From contig NZ_JACIGK010000029.1 of assembly GCF_014197915.1 (NCBI RefSeq), positions 1 through 54,118 on the forward strand: a DNA stretch of 54,118 nucleotides, written 5' to 3'. Numbering within the stretch: position 1 is the stretch's first letter; each line of letters begins with the position of its first letter. The DNA is from Roseospira visakhapatnamensis (GTDB lineage Bacteria; Pseudomonadota; Alphaproteobacteria; Rhodospirillales; Rhodospirillaceae). Positions 45,439 to 54,118 of the stretch are shown here, one piece after another. The notes below the pieces were generated by a model. That model saw only the letters and a list, made by a program, of their open reading frames with translations, was not told the DNA's origin and ran no database searches. Both the position numbers and the translations under genes were made by a program.

Positions 45439-45660
45439 GAACCACACCAAGTGTAGGGTGGCGTTTGCTTGTCGCGAGGCTCTCTATAACCAATGGCCTA
45501 TGTGTTTGTGATACTGTTGTTGTGATGGCGGCAAAGGCCCACTTCACCTTTGTTTGGACTCACCATGCCGCGTAAGCTGGGTACAAATGTTCGGCGCTGA
45601 CGTGGAGACCCCCTCCTCACGATCGTCGCGCCCGCGCCAACGCCGCCACGAGGACTTCCC

Positions 45661-48600
45661 ATGGTCGATGACGTCAAGCCCACCGTGTCCGACGAGCGTC
45701 AGATCCTCGACGATCTGACCAGCCTCTCCGACAGCCGTGCCCCGGCCGCCGACGACGCGGAGACTCAGGACGCCCTGTCCAGCCCCATGGACGGCGACGA
45801 CGCCCGGGCCAACGAGAACGTCCACCAGGGAACCAACCGCACGGTGGATCGCCCCGATCGGCCCGACCCGCAGCAGGGGGGAACATCGGCGGACGCGGTC
45901 GCGCTGGACACGCTGGCCCGCGCCGGCGGGACCGACGGCGGCACCGAGCCCGGGGTGGACGGGCTTGATCCCGGACTGACGGCACGCCAGGGCGGGATCG
46001 CGGATGAACGCGGCGGCGATGCCGTGGCGCGGGATCCGGCCGGTCTGGTGGATCCCGGCCCGGAGCAGGAGCTGGAGCAGGGACGCGATCCCGCCGGACC
46101 GGTGGGGGGGGGTTCTCTTCGCCCCACGGCGGCGCCGGTGGTGGATCGGGACCCAGGCCCGGCCGGGGGTTCGGGCCCGGCCGAGGGCTCCGGACTCGGG
46201 GACGGCGCGGCGGTGGCCCTTGATCGCGCCACGGACATCGGGGGCGAACCCTTTGGCGCGGGCGTCACCGACGTCGGCCCGCAATCTGGCGGCGAGACCG
46301 GTGGTGGCGACGCGGGCGGCGAGACCGGCGGCGGCGAGACCGGCGGTGGCGACACGGGCGGCGAGACCGGTGGTGGCGACACGGGCGGCGAGACCGGCGG
46401 TGGCGACACGGGCGGCGAGACCGGTGGCGGCGACGCGGGCGGCGAGACCGGTGGCGGCGACACGGGCGGCGAGACCGGTGGTGGCGACACGGGCGGCGAG
46501 ACCGGCGGCGGCGACACCGGCGGCGAGACCGGCGGCGGCGACACCGGCGGCGACACGGGCGGCGAGACCGGTGGCGGCGAGACCGGCGGCGGCGACACCG
46601 GCGGCGAGACCGGTGGTGGCGACACCGGCGGCGACACGGGCGGCGAGACCGGTGGCGGCGACACGGGCGGCGAGACCGGCGGCGGCGACACCGGCGGCGA
46701 GACCGGCGGCGGCGACACCGGCGGCGAGACCGGTGGTGGCGACACCGGCGGCGGCGACACTCAGCCCCCCGATCCGGACCCGGACGTGCATTTCATCGTC
46801 GACAACAACGGCACCTGGAAGCCCACTTTCGAAGGCAACAAGACGTTCGGCATTGAGGAGAGCGGCACCTATCAGCAATGGGGCGCGACCATCACCGCCG
46901 ACACCGATGCCACGGGCGACGGCCAGACCTCCATCGGCGTCGACAAGTGGAACCGGGCCAAGAGCGTCCTGGCGCGCAGCGACGAGTCCGCAGACCTGTC
47001 CGTCGACAACTTCGTGCACGCTGAAGTTCGCCTGGGCGACGGCGGCGACAGCGCGGTGACCATTGACCGCGCCAAGCGCGGCGTGGTGGTGACCGGCGAC
47101 GGCGACGATGTCGTGGACATCGACGCCCAGACCAACAATGCCGGCTGGGACAACACCTTCACCGTCGCCACCGGCGACGGCGACGATACGGCGGTGATCA
47201 CCGGCGACAAGGGGCATACCCAGATCGTCGCGGACATGGGAGACGGCGACGACACCGTCACCCTCGACGGCCGGATGCGCTCGTCCGAGGTGGATGGCGG
47301 CGCCGGCGACGACACGCTGACGGGCGGCGTCGGCACGGACACCCTGCGCGGTGGCGAGGGCAACGACGCCGTTGATGGCGGCGCCGGCAACGACGTGCTG
47401 GAGGGCGGATCCGGCGACGACGTCCTGGACGGCGGCGCGGGCGTGGACCGCGTGGAGGCCGGCGCCGGAAACGACGTCGGGCACTACCGGCTCGCCGATC
47501 GCGCCGAGGACGGCCTCGACACCTACGACGGCGGCGAGGGGCATGACACCCTAAAGATCGAGGTGGACGACGCCAGCCTGACCGACACCACCGTTCTCGC
47601 GGAACTCCGCGCCTTGCGCGAGGCCATACAGAACCAGGCCGAGGGCGACGGCGAGGTCACCTCCGAGACCCTGGGGTTGCGGGCCTCCAACTGGGAAGAC
47701 ATCTCGATCAAGGACGTCCGGGGCAACGACGTGGACCTGGACTCCGACGGGGTCTCGGTCACGGCGGAGCAGGCCAGCGGCGCCGAGGACACGGCCATCG
47801 CCCTGGACATCTCCAGCGCGTTGACCGACACCGACGGCTCCGAGACGATGGCCATCACCATCGCCAATGTCCCGGCCGGGGCCACGCTGTCGGCCGGCAC
47901 GGCCAACCCGGACGGGTCCTGGACCCTGACGACCGACGACCTCGCGGGCCTCACCGTCACCCCGGCGGCCGACGCCGATACCGACTTCGAGTTGCAGGTC
48001 AGCGTCAAGGCCACCGAACTGAGCGGTCACACGACCGAGGCGACCACCTCGTTGGCGGTGTCGGTGGAGGCCGTCAACGACGGCCCGGTGATCAGCGGCC
48101 TCGCCGACGTGATCCGCGTCACCAACGTGAAGGGCCTGTCCTACCGCCATGACTTCAGCACGGACTCGGCCTTTCCCGACCTGACGGAGAACCGGCGGCT
48201 GGATCCCGAGAAGGTCAATGGCGTCGATCCGGACAGCCTGACCCTGACCCACGACCACGACGTCTCCGTCACCTTCGTCAGCGAAGGCGCGGGCTACCAC
48301 AATTCCCTGGGGTGGTATGTCGTCGACGAGGACGGCACCATCAGCAATCCGCAGATCGTCTACGGCGACGCCACCGACAAGGTCATCGCCAGGGAGGGCA
48401 CCGAGACCGTCACCCTGACACCGCCCGAGGACGGCTTCGAGGGCAAGACGCTCGGCTTCTTCCTCATCGGCAACGGGCACAACAAGAACAAGAAAACCGA
48501 CTTCTGGGACGACGCCGCAGCCAACGAGAACGGCACGCTGGCGTTTGTCGACGAGAGCCCGCTGGGGCGCGGCTCGACCCTGGTGCGCGAGGACGACGGC

Positions 48601-49896
48601 AGCCTGGCCTGGGTCAAGCCCGGCAACGATGGCGCCGAGGATCGCGCGCCGGCCACCCTGGCCACCACCGGCAGCGCCACGCCCAAACTGGTCTTCATCG
48701 GCGAGGACGGCAACGTCAGCGAGGTGGGGGCCCAGGGCGGCATCTATCACTCGACGGCCGTCGGCGACACCAAGGGCCTCAACCCGGACGACAAGCAGCA
48801 CGCCATCAGCGGCGTGACCGACGATGGCGAGCACCTTCTGGTCGGTTTCGAGGACCTGAGGGGGTTGGGCGATCACGACTTCAACGACCTGGTGTTCAAG
48901 GTGGACGTCGGCTCGGACAACGCCCGGCAACTGGTGCCCACCGCCGTCGCCCCGGGCATCGAGGTCACCGACGTGGACAACGCGCTGCTGACCGGCGCCG
49001 AGGCCCGCTTGACCGACGGATTCATGCCGGGTGACGAACTGCACCTGCACGGCCTCGACATCGACGACGACGGCTTCATCGCCGGGACGTCCATCAAGGT
49101 CGAGATGGTCTCGGACGATCAGGGCAGCGTGATCCGCTTCACCGGCGACGCCGACCACGACACCTACACGGACGTGCTGAGCCGCGTGAAGCTGCAGAAC
49201 AGCGGCGACGACCCGGAGTTGGGCGACCGCTTCATCGACTTCACGGTCAGCGACGGCGAGGACACCGGAACCGCGCGCGCCACCGTGCGGGTCACGGACG
49301 ATCCGGACGCCAAGGACATCATCCTCGACGCGGGTGAGGGCGACGACGTCCCGCTCGCGGAGGCCGGCCAGACCGAGGACGCCGCCGCCGAAGACCCCCT
49401 CGTCGCGGCGACCGACGGCGTCGACGGCGCGCTCGCCACGGCCGGCATGACCGCCGCGGACGACGAGGAAAGCGGACCCGAGGCGGCACCCCAGGCCGTG
49501 ACCGGCGGCTCGGACAACGACAACGGACCAGATGACGGCCAGGACGATGACAACGGCGGTGATGACAGCCGTGGCGACCTTGCCCCCGCCAACGATGACA
49601 GCGACGCGGGAGACGACGGTCAGGAGAGCGATGGCCAGGACGGCAACGTGGACTTCTTCCTGCTGGAGGAACAGGAGACGTCCGACGATGGAAGCTGGCT
49701 CGAGGTCGCGGAAAACGGTGGCGGCGGCCCGGCGCGCGGGGCACCGTCCCTGGCCACCCTGGACGACGACGGCGGCGGAGCCGAGGACGGCGGCGGCGAG
49801 CGGCAGAGCGCGGAGGAGGATCCGCCCGCCAGTGCCGCGGACCCGGCCGGACCGGACGATGATGCGTTCGGCTCCGACACCGCGATGGTCATGTGA
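45661..49896 (+). CDS. Large RTX/DUF4114 repeat adhesin-like protein, probable type I secretion substrate
   Basis: A 1411-residue acidic protein with no signal peptide. About 1-208 is disordered and Asp/Gly/Pro-rich. About 210-366 is a GGGDTGGET-type tandem repeat. About 375-545 is a unique beta-rich part with GDGDD-type stretches. RTX nonapeptides lie at about 546-607 (GGAGDDTLTGG, GGAGNDVLEGGSGDDVLDGG) and should bind calcium. About 694-810 is a cadherin/VCBS-like domain. About 880-1085 carries a DUF4114-type domain ending GFEDLRGLGDHDFNDLVFKV. About 1097-1213 is a further cadherin-like domain (FTVSDGEDTGTARATVRV). About 1214-1411 is an acidic disordered tail. GAGGA precedes the ATG. Position after the exporter genes makes it the likely cargo. 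The ordering, with RTX far from the C-terminus, is unusual. Confidence 0.85.
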   Translation: MVDDVKPTVSDERQILDDLTSLSDSRAPAADDAETQDALSSPMDGDDARANENVHQGTNRTVDRPDRPDPQQGGTSADAVALDTLARAGGTDGGTEPGVDGLDPGLTARQGGIADERGGDAVARDPAGLVDPGPEQELEQGRDPAGPVGGGSLRPTAAPVVDRDPGPAGGSGPAEGSGLGDGAAVALDRATDIGGEPFGAGVTDVGPQSGGETGGGDAGGETGGGETGGGDTGGETGGGDTGGETGGGDTGGETGGGDAGGETGGGDTGGETGGGDTGGETGGGDTGGETGGGDTGGDTGGETGGGETGGGDTGGETGGGDTGGDTGGETGGGDTGGETGGGDTGGETGGGDTGGETGGGDTGGGDTQPPDPDPDVHFIVDNNGTWKPTFEGNKTFGIEESGTYQQWGATITADTDATGDGQTSIGVDKWNRAKSVLARSDESADLSVDNFVHAEVRLGDGGDSAVTIDRAKRGVVVTGDGDDVVDIDAQTNNAGWDNTFTVATGDGDDTAVITGDKGHTQIVADMGDGDDTVTLDGRMRSSEVDGGAGDDTLTGGVGTDTLRGGEGNDAVDGGAGNDVLEGGSGDDVLDGGAGVDRVEAGAGNDVGHYRLADRAEDGLDTYDGGEGHDTLKIEVDDASLTDTTVLAELRALREAIQNQAEGDGEVTSETLGLRASNWEDISIKDVRGNDVDLDSDGVSVTAEQASGAEDTAIALDISSALTDTDGSETMAITIANVPAGATLSAGTANPDGSWTLTTDDLAGLTVTPAADADTDFELQVSVKATELSGHTTEATTSLAVSVEAVNDGPVISGLADVIRVTNVKGLSYRHDFSTDSAFPDLTENRRLDPEKVNGVDPDSLTLTHDHDVSVTFVSEGAGYHNSLGWYVVDEDGTISNPQIVYGDATDKVIAREGTETVTLTPPEDGFEGKTLGFFLIGNGHNKNKKTDFWDDAAANENGTLAFVDESPLGRGSTLVREDDGSLAWVKPGNDGAEDRAPATLATTGSATPKLVFIGEDGNVSEVGAQGGIYHSTAVGDTKGLNPDDKQHAISGVTDDGEHLLVGFEDLRGLGDHDFNDLVFKVDVGSDNARQLVPTAVAPGIEVTDVDNALLTGAEARLTDGFMPGDELHLHGLDIDDDGFIAGTSIKVEMVSDDQGSVIRFTGDADHDTYTDVLSRVKLQNSGDDPELGDRFIDFTVSDGEDTGTARATVRVTDDPDAKDIILDAGEGDDVPLAEAGQTEDAAAEDPLVAATDGVDGALATAGMTAADDEESGPEAAPQAVTGGSDNDNGPDDGQDDDNGGDDSRGDLAPANDDSDAGDDGQESDGQDGNVDFFLLEEQETSDDGSWLEVAENGGGGPARGAPSLATLDDDGGGAEDGGGERQSAEEDPPASAADPAGPDDDAFGSDTAMVM
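46288..46760 (+). repeat. Tandem 27-nt repeat encoding GGGDTGGET
   Basis: About a dozen perfect nine-residue units GGGD(T/A)GGET are interspersed with shortened (GGGET) and extended (GGGDTGGDTGGET) variants. The DNA units are near identical, with synonymous changes, mostly GGT/GGC and ACC/ACG. This pattern suits growth and shrinkage by slippage or unequal crossing over. Copy number in an assembly could be wrong. Confidence 0.9.
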
Positions 49897-50001
49897 CCAC
49901 GCCCACGTCGGGACGGGACACCCGGAGACGAGCATGGCACCGGCACCGCGAGGCGGACTTCGGCCTCGGGTCCGATGACTTCGGATCACGGGCGGATGGT
50001 G

Positions 50002-51501
50002 TCACCGCGCGTAGGGATTGCGGCTCTTGCGCAGGTACAGGCGCACCGGCACGCCCTCGAACCCGAAGGTCTCGCGCAGGCCGTTGACCAGATAGCGGAC
50101 GTAGCTGTCGGGCAGGTCCTCGGCCCGGCTGCAGAACACGGCGAACGTTGGCGGACGCGCCTTGGCCTGCGTCATGTAACGCAGACGGACCCGCCGGCCG
50201 TGCTGCCCCATGGGCGGCGGATGGGCCTCGGTCATCCCGGTCAGCCAGCGGTTCAGGCGACCGGTCGCGACCCGGCGGTTCCAGACCTCGTGGGCCTCCA
50301 GCGCGGCATCCATCAGGCGATCCAGGTTGCGCCCCCTGAGGGCGGACAGGGTCACGAACCGGATGCCCCGCGCCTGGGTCAACGAGGTCTCCAGGCGGTC
50401 GCGCATGCGCTTCAGCACCGCCGCGCGGTTCTCCGCCGCGTCCCACTTGTTCACCGCCAGCACCAGGGCACGCCCCTCCTCCACCACCATGCGGGCGATG
50501 CTCAGATCCTGCTTGTCCATGACCATGTTGGCGTCCATCACCAGCACCACGACCTCCGCCATGCGGATGGCGTTCAGGGTATCGGCGACGGACAGCTTTT
50601 CCAGGCTCTCCACCACCCGTCCCTTGCGCCGCAGGCCGGCGGTGTCCACCAGGCGGATGGGGCGGCCCCGGTGGCTCCAGTCGATGGCGATGGCGTCGCG
50701 GGTGACCCCGGCCTCGGGACCGGTCAACAGGCGGTCCTCGTCCAGCAGGCGGTTCACCAGCGTGGACTTGCCGGTGTTGGGCCGCCCGACGATGGCCAGG
50801 TTCAGGGGCCGGGGCGGCGCGGTGTCGTCGGCCTCCGCCGGGGGCGCGTCGGGATCGGCATCGTCGTCCTCGGCGTTGGCCAGGGCGCGGGCTTCCAGCG
50901 GCGAGACACCATCGTCACCGGCCTCGTCATGCATCTCGGCCGTCTCCGGGTCCGGCGCCTCGGCGCCAGCCCCGCCGGGGGCCGCGTCGGCCCGCGCCGC
51001 CAGCGCCTGTTCATGGGGGAGCAGGGCCTCGTACAGCAGCGCCAGTCCGTCGCCATGCTCGGCCGACAGGGGCACCGGGTCGCCCAGGCCGAGACCGTAG
51101 GCGTCCATCAGCCCCCCCTGCCCCGCGCGGCCCTCGCACTTGTTGGCCACCACGATCACGGGCGTCGGCGAGACCCGCAGGATCTGAGCGAAATGCTCGT
51201 CCAGGGGCGTGACCCCGGCGCGCGCGTCGATCAGCATCAGCGCCACGTCGGCCTCGGCCAGGGCGCGTTCGGTCTGCTGGCGCATGCGCCCTTCCAGGGC
51301 GTCGGCCGGCGCCTCCTCCAGGCCGGCCGTATCCACGATGCGCAAGGCCATGTCCCCCAGGCGGCCGTCGGCGAAGCGACGATCACGGGTCACGCCGGGC
51401 TGGTCGTGCACGATGGCCAGGCGGCGTCCCGCCAGCCGGTTGAACAGGGTGGACTTGCCCACATTGGGGCGGCCGATGATGGCGACGGTCAGCGTGGTCA
51501 T
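50002..51501 (-). CDS. der: Ribosome biogenesis GTPase Der (EngA)
   Basis: GTPase with two G domains, required for 50S assembly. It is 499 residues. The first P-loop is GRPNVGKST (10-18) with DTAGLEE (G3) and NKCEG (G4). The second is GRPNTGKST (about 238-246) with [11 protein letters not shown] and NKWDA. The C-terminal KH-like domain carries [20 protein letters not shown] and ends in RKSRNPYAR. An acidic linker of about 50 residues, longer than usual, joins the G domains. It lies 118 nt downstream of bamB on the same strand. The 51502-51619 spacer has no feature. Confidence 0.97.
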   Translation of the reverse strand: MTTLTVAIIGRPNVGKSTLFNRLAGRRLAIVHDQPGVTRDRRFADGRLGDMALRIVDTAGLEEAPADALEGRMRQQTERALAEADVALMLIDARAGVTPLDEHFAQILRVSPTPVIVVANKCEGRAGQGGLMDAYGLGLGDPVPLSAEHGDGLALLYEALLPHEQALAARADAAPGGAGAEAPDPETAEMHDEAGDDGVSPLEARALANAEDDDADPDAPPAEADDTAPPRPLNLAIVGRPNTGKSTLVNRLLDEDRLLTGPEAGVTRDAIAIDWSHRGRPIRLVDTAGLRRKGRVVESLEKLSVADTLNAIRMAEVVVLVMDANMVMDKQDLSIARMVVEEGRALVLAVNKWDAAENRAAVLKRMRDRLETSLTQARGIRFVTLSALRGRNLDRLMDAALEAHEVWNRRVATGRLNRWLTGMTEAHPPPMGQHGRRVRLRYMTQAKARPPTFAVFCSRAEDLPDSYVRYLVNGLRETFGFEGVPVRLYLRKSRNPYAR

Positions 51502-51619
51502 GGGTCAGGCGCCGTGCTGGGGCCGGGCGCCGGCGCCCGGACCGGGGAACTGGGATGAGTCGCGAACGGACGCCAGCGGCGCGCGGATCGCCGGTACGCC
51601 GAACGATCGCGATGCCGGA

Positions 51620-52987
51620 TCAGCGGAAGGCGATCAGGTCGCCGTTGTCGGCCAGGAAGACCAGCGTGTCCTGGGCCAGCACCGGCGGAATCGAGATTCC
51701 GTCCGGGGCCTCGACATAGCCCAGGATCCGGCCGGTGTAGGGGGAGACGGCCAGGATCTCTTCATTCGTGCCCCCGACCACCAGGCGATCCGACGCGAGC
51801 AGAGGGCCGGTCCAGGTGATCGGCTCGTCCTTGTCGTCGGGATCGACCCAGGTCTGCAACGGCGTGACCCACAGGATGTCACCGGATCCGGACTGCACCG
51901 CCACCAGTTCGGACGTATTGGTCAACACGTAGAGCATGTCTCCGGCCAGCCAGGGCTGCTGCACGCCGCCCAGCTCCATCTGCCAGATCCGCTGTCCGGT
52001 GGCCAGATCGATGGCCGTCATCAACCCGCTGTGACCGATCACGAAAATACGATCGTCGGCCATCACCGGACGGGCACGGATGTCCCGCAGATCGCCCGCC
52101 GCGTCGGTATGCCGTCGCACGGTCACAGAGTCCTGCCACAGGGTGGCGCCGGTCTCCACGCGCAGGGCGAACAGCTCGCCGGAGGAATAGGCGACGATCA
52201 CCGTGCCCTTGTCCACCGCCGGCGCCGGTGCCCCCAACAGGCTGGTGACCTCGGGCGATCCGGCATGAGTCCAGAGCTTATGGCCGTCCTGGGCGGCCAG
52301 GGCCAGGGTCTGATTGTCCACCGTGACGACGAACACGCGCCCGCTGTTCAGGGTCGGGGCGGCGCGCATGGGCGCCCCGATGTCCTCGCGCCACAGCTCC
52401 TGGCCGGTTTCGGCATTCAGGGCGACCACCTTGCCGAACCCGGTGGTCGCGTAGACGCGCCCCTGCTGATCGAACGCGACGCCGCCGCCCAGGATGTAGC
52501 CGTCGTCCTCCTCGTCGTCGCTGTTCGGCAGATCGGCGCGCCAAAGCTCGGCCCCGGTGTCCAGGTCGAAGGCGCGCACCTCGGCCTCGGCATCGATGGT
52601 GAAGACCCGTCCATCGCCGATGACGGGTTCGGCCAGCAGGGCGGTTCGCGAGGTCGAGCCGCTGCCGGCATCGGCGCGCCAGATCATCTGCGGCGCATCC
52701 GCCATGGTCATGTGATGCATGGCATGGTTGGCGAAGCCGCCGGCCATGGGCCAGTCGTCGTTGGGCAGTGGCGGCGGCAGGCGAATGTCGTCCGGATCGC
52801 CGGACTGCCGGGGCAGGCTGGATCTCTGTTCAAGCACGCTGATGCGCTGGCCCGGCAACGGCGGTTCGTCGTTGCCGCCCAGCCAGCCGCAGCCCCCCAG
52901 GCCGACGGCCAGGGCCACGACAAGTCCGGCGGCGATCGCCCGGCCCACGCAACGCCTTCCGGGACCCGTCATGGACCCGGGCGCCAT
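51620..52987 (-). CDS. bamB: Outer membrane assembly lipoprotein BamB
   Basis: Beta-propeller lipoprotein of the BAM complex that assembles outer-membrane proteins. From ATG 52987 it is 455 residues. A hydrophobic signal segment ends in lipobox LGGC (Cys33). After a linker, PQQ-like blades recur through the rest: VRAFDLDTGAELWRADLP, VVALNAETGQELWREDI, LFALRVETGATLWQDSV, MTAIDLATGQRIWQMEL. GGAGG lies 9 nt upstream of ATG 52987. ATGs at 53044 and 52972 are in frame but less supported. It follows the YfgM-like gene and precedes der, the familiar yfgM-bamB-der order. Confidence 0.95.
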   Translation of the reverse strand: MAPGSMTGPGRRCVGRAIAAGLVVALAVGLGGCGWLGGNDEPPLPGQRISVLEQRSSLPRQSGDPDDIRLPPPLPNDDWPMAGGFANHAMHHMTMADAPQMIWRADAGSGSTSRTALLAEPVIGDGRVFTIDAEAEVRAFDLDTGAELWRADLPNSDDEEDDGYILGGGVAFDQQGRVYATTGFGKVVALNAETGQELWREDIGAPMRAAPTLNSGRVFVVTVDNQTLALAAQDGHKLWTHAGSPEVTSLLGAPAPAVDKGTVIVAYSSGELFALRVETGATLWQDSVTVRRHTDAAGDLRDIRARPVMADDRIFVIGHSGLMTAIDLATGQRIWQMELGGVQQPWLAGDMLYVLTNTSELVAVQSGSGDILWVTPLQTWVDPDDKDEPITWTGPLLASDRLVVGGTNEEILAVSPYTGRILGYVEAPDGISIPPVLAQDTLVFLADNGDLIAFR

Positions 52988-53047
52988 GCGCGCCACCTCC
53001 GCCCGGTCGCCCCCGGTTCGGCCGACCCCGGTTCCACAGCCCATGGC

Positions 53048-53821
53048 CTATCCCCCGTCCACGACCGAGGCCGCGCCATCGGACCCGGCCTCGTCCGGCT
53101 CGATCGCGCCCCCCAGCGCGGCCAGCATGTCGGCGGCTCGGCGGCGGACACCGTCGGGCACGTCCCGGTCGCTCGCCAGGCCCTGATAGGTCGCGCGCGC
53201 GACCGCCACGTCGCCGGACTCCATGGCCAGCAGGGCCAGCATTTCCTCGGCCAACGGACGCCAGGGACTGTCGTCCTGGGTCAGCGGGCGCAGCCGGCCC
53301 CGCACCGAGTCCTCACCCTCCGTGTCCAGCGCATGCAAGGCCGCCAGCATCGTCGCCAGGTCGCGGGCCGCCTGGGGTGCGCTCCCGTCGGCGGACAGGG
53401 CGTCGTAGGCGAGGATCGCCGCCGCCGCGTCCCCCTGGGCGGCCAGGACCTCGGCGCGCCGCAGGGCCGCCAGGGCGGCGTATCCCGTTCTGCCCTCGTC
53501 GGCCAGATCCCGAAGCGGGCCGACCGCCGGCCCCGCGTCGGTCCCGGCGCGCGGGGTATCGGCCGCGAAGTACCGCTGGGCCTCGCTGGATCGCACCGAC
53601 GACTGCCAGGCCTTCCAGCCCTCGAAGCCCGCCACCACCAGCACGACGACCAGGGCCGCCGCGATCACGTGGCCGCCGAAGCGCTTCCACAGGCGCTGCA
53701 TCTGTTCGCTGCGGAGATCCTCCTCGACCTCGCGAAACAGAGCCTCCTGGGAGACATCCATCTGATCCGGGGTCGACCGGCCCTTGGGGTCGCCGCCGGG
53801 CGTCTTGGGGCTCTTGGACAA
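53048..53821 (-). CDS. YfgM-like tetratricopeptide membrane protein
   Basis: A 257-residue protein: a cytosolic N-terminus with EALFREVEEDLRSEQMQRLW, one transmembrane segment (about 51-66) and a periplasmic helical TPR-like domain (YAALAALRRAEVLAAQGDA, LALLAMESGDVAVARATYQG). Enterobacterial YfgM associates with SecYEG and periplasmic chaperones. The start is TTG 53821, supported by AGGAG 7 nt upstream. It is first in the yfgM-bamB-der order. The 53822-53941 spacer has no gene. Confidence 0.88.
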   Translation of the reverse strand: MSKSPKTPGGDPKGRSTPDQMDVSQEALFREVEEDLRSEQMQRLWKRFGGHVIAAALVVVLVVAGFEGWKAWQSSVRSSEAQRYFAADTPRAGTDAGPAVGPLRDLADEGRTGYAALAALRRAEVLAAQGDAAAAILAYDALSADGSAPQAARDLATMLAALHALDTEGEDSVRGRLRPLTQDDSPWRPLAEEMLALLAMESGDVAVARATYQGLASDRDVPDGVRRRAADMLAALGGAIEPDEAGSDGAASVVDGG

Positions 53822-53941
53822 ACACGGTCTCCTGCCTGCGTCGGTGTCCCGCCGGCCCTCCCCTCGTCTCCGGGAGGCGGCGGAACCGGACGCACACCAT
53901 AATCACAGGGCCTTCCGAAGGCAACGCGTGGCGCGCGCCGA

Positions 53942-54118
53942 CAGCAGTTCTCAGGATGGGGTTGGAGTGTGTCGCAACCGGGTCTGGTGATTGAAGGGAC
54001 AGGTGAGGAGGGGCGGGCTCAGCGTGGCTGGGGCGGCGGGACTCCGGTTGTGAGGGTGCGCATGAGGGCGGCCCAGGACGGGAAGACGAGATAGGCGGTG
54101 ATGGTCGCCAGATGGGTG
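53942..54118 (-). mobile_element. 3' end of an insertion sequence (right copy, partial)
   Basis: 53942-54035 is the reverse complement of 1-94 with one mismatch. A minus-strand frame enters from the window edge and stops at TGA 54021-54019. It encodes a short segment with HLATITAYLVFPSWAALMRT that reads like a transposase C-terminus. The terminal CAGCAGTTCTCAGG starts the repeat at 53942. I cannot name the family from so short a piece. Confidence 0.6.

Noticed and set aside
46288-46760. Regular 27-nt repeats considered as a CRISPR array
   Set aside because: The units are contiguous without unique spacers, in frame within a large coding gene, and no cas genes are present.
45544-47544. Long minus-strand ORF opposite the adhesin, with PPVSPPPVSPP-type repeats
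   Set aside because: It is the mirror of the GGGDTGGET array. High GC and the tandem repeat keep all frames open. It lacks a ribosome site and would overlap a gene with clear domains.
1-54118. Composite transposon bounded by the two inverted insertion-sequence ends
   Set aside because: The cargo is largely essential housekeeping genes (thrS, infC, rpmH, rnpA, der, yidC) in typical alphaproteobacterial order. A repeat-bounded contig or invertible segment is more likely.

Overview
The window is a roughly 70% GC stretch of an alphaproteobacterial chromosome, most likely Rhodospirillales. The reasons are the gene order rpmH-rnpA-yidD-yidC-yihA-argB, a Caulobacter-type Tad/Cpa pilus locus, the thrS-infC pair and frequent GTG/TTG starts behind GGAG-type ribosome sites. 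Genus cannot be settled by reading alone. Both ends carry the same 94-nt sequence in inverted orientation (1-94 and 53942-54035, one mismatch). It looks like the 3' end of an insertion sequence, so the window probably runs from one repeat copy to another, as a draft contig would.

Layout. 0.3-10.6 kb: a polyprenyl-phosphate hexose-1-phosphate transferase for exopolysaccharide, rarA and an HtrA/Deg protease (overlapping, minus strand), a class III CoA-transferase, xseA and purD (divergent), an AIM24-family protein and tRNA-His. 10.8-17.5 kb: rpmH with a near-consensus promoter, rnpA, yidD, yidC, yihA (engB) and argB, then a low-molecular-weight tyrosine phosphatase and a fructosamine-kinase-like protein. 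17.5-23.7 kb (minus strand): lytic transglycosylase, thrS with a long leader, infC with a probable AUA start, and a sugar O-methyltransferase-like gene. 24.0-27.3 kb: an Lrp/AsnC regulator divergent from an ACT-like protein, ihfB, lapA and a Sua5/TsaC-type tRNA modification enzyme.

27.7-49.9 kb is a surface and attachment region: an OmpA-like porin, a Tad pilus locus (flp, cpaA, cpaB, cpaC, cpaD, cpaE, cpaF, tadB, tadC), and directly after it a type I secretion locus of two consecutive ABC exporter proteins, an HlyD-type adaptor, a small acidic protein and a 1411-residue Gly/Asp/Thr-repeat, RTX- and DUF4114-containing adhesin-like protein. 50.0-53.8 kb (minus strand): a YfgM-like protein, bamB and der.

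The best candidate for something undescribed is the type I secretion locus. Both ABC proteins keep Walker A, the Walker B glutamate and the H-loop but have lost the LSGGQ signature, and they sit beside a substrate with an unusual nine-residue tandem repeat. Other points are a two-hairpin palindromic mini-element present twice, each time inserted in the TAG stop codon of the preceding gene (one copy separates rpmH from rnpA), the infC start, and a thrS leader with a Thr-containing small ORF.
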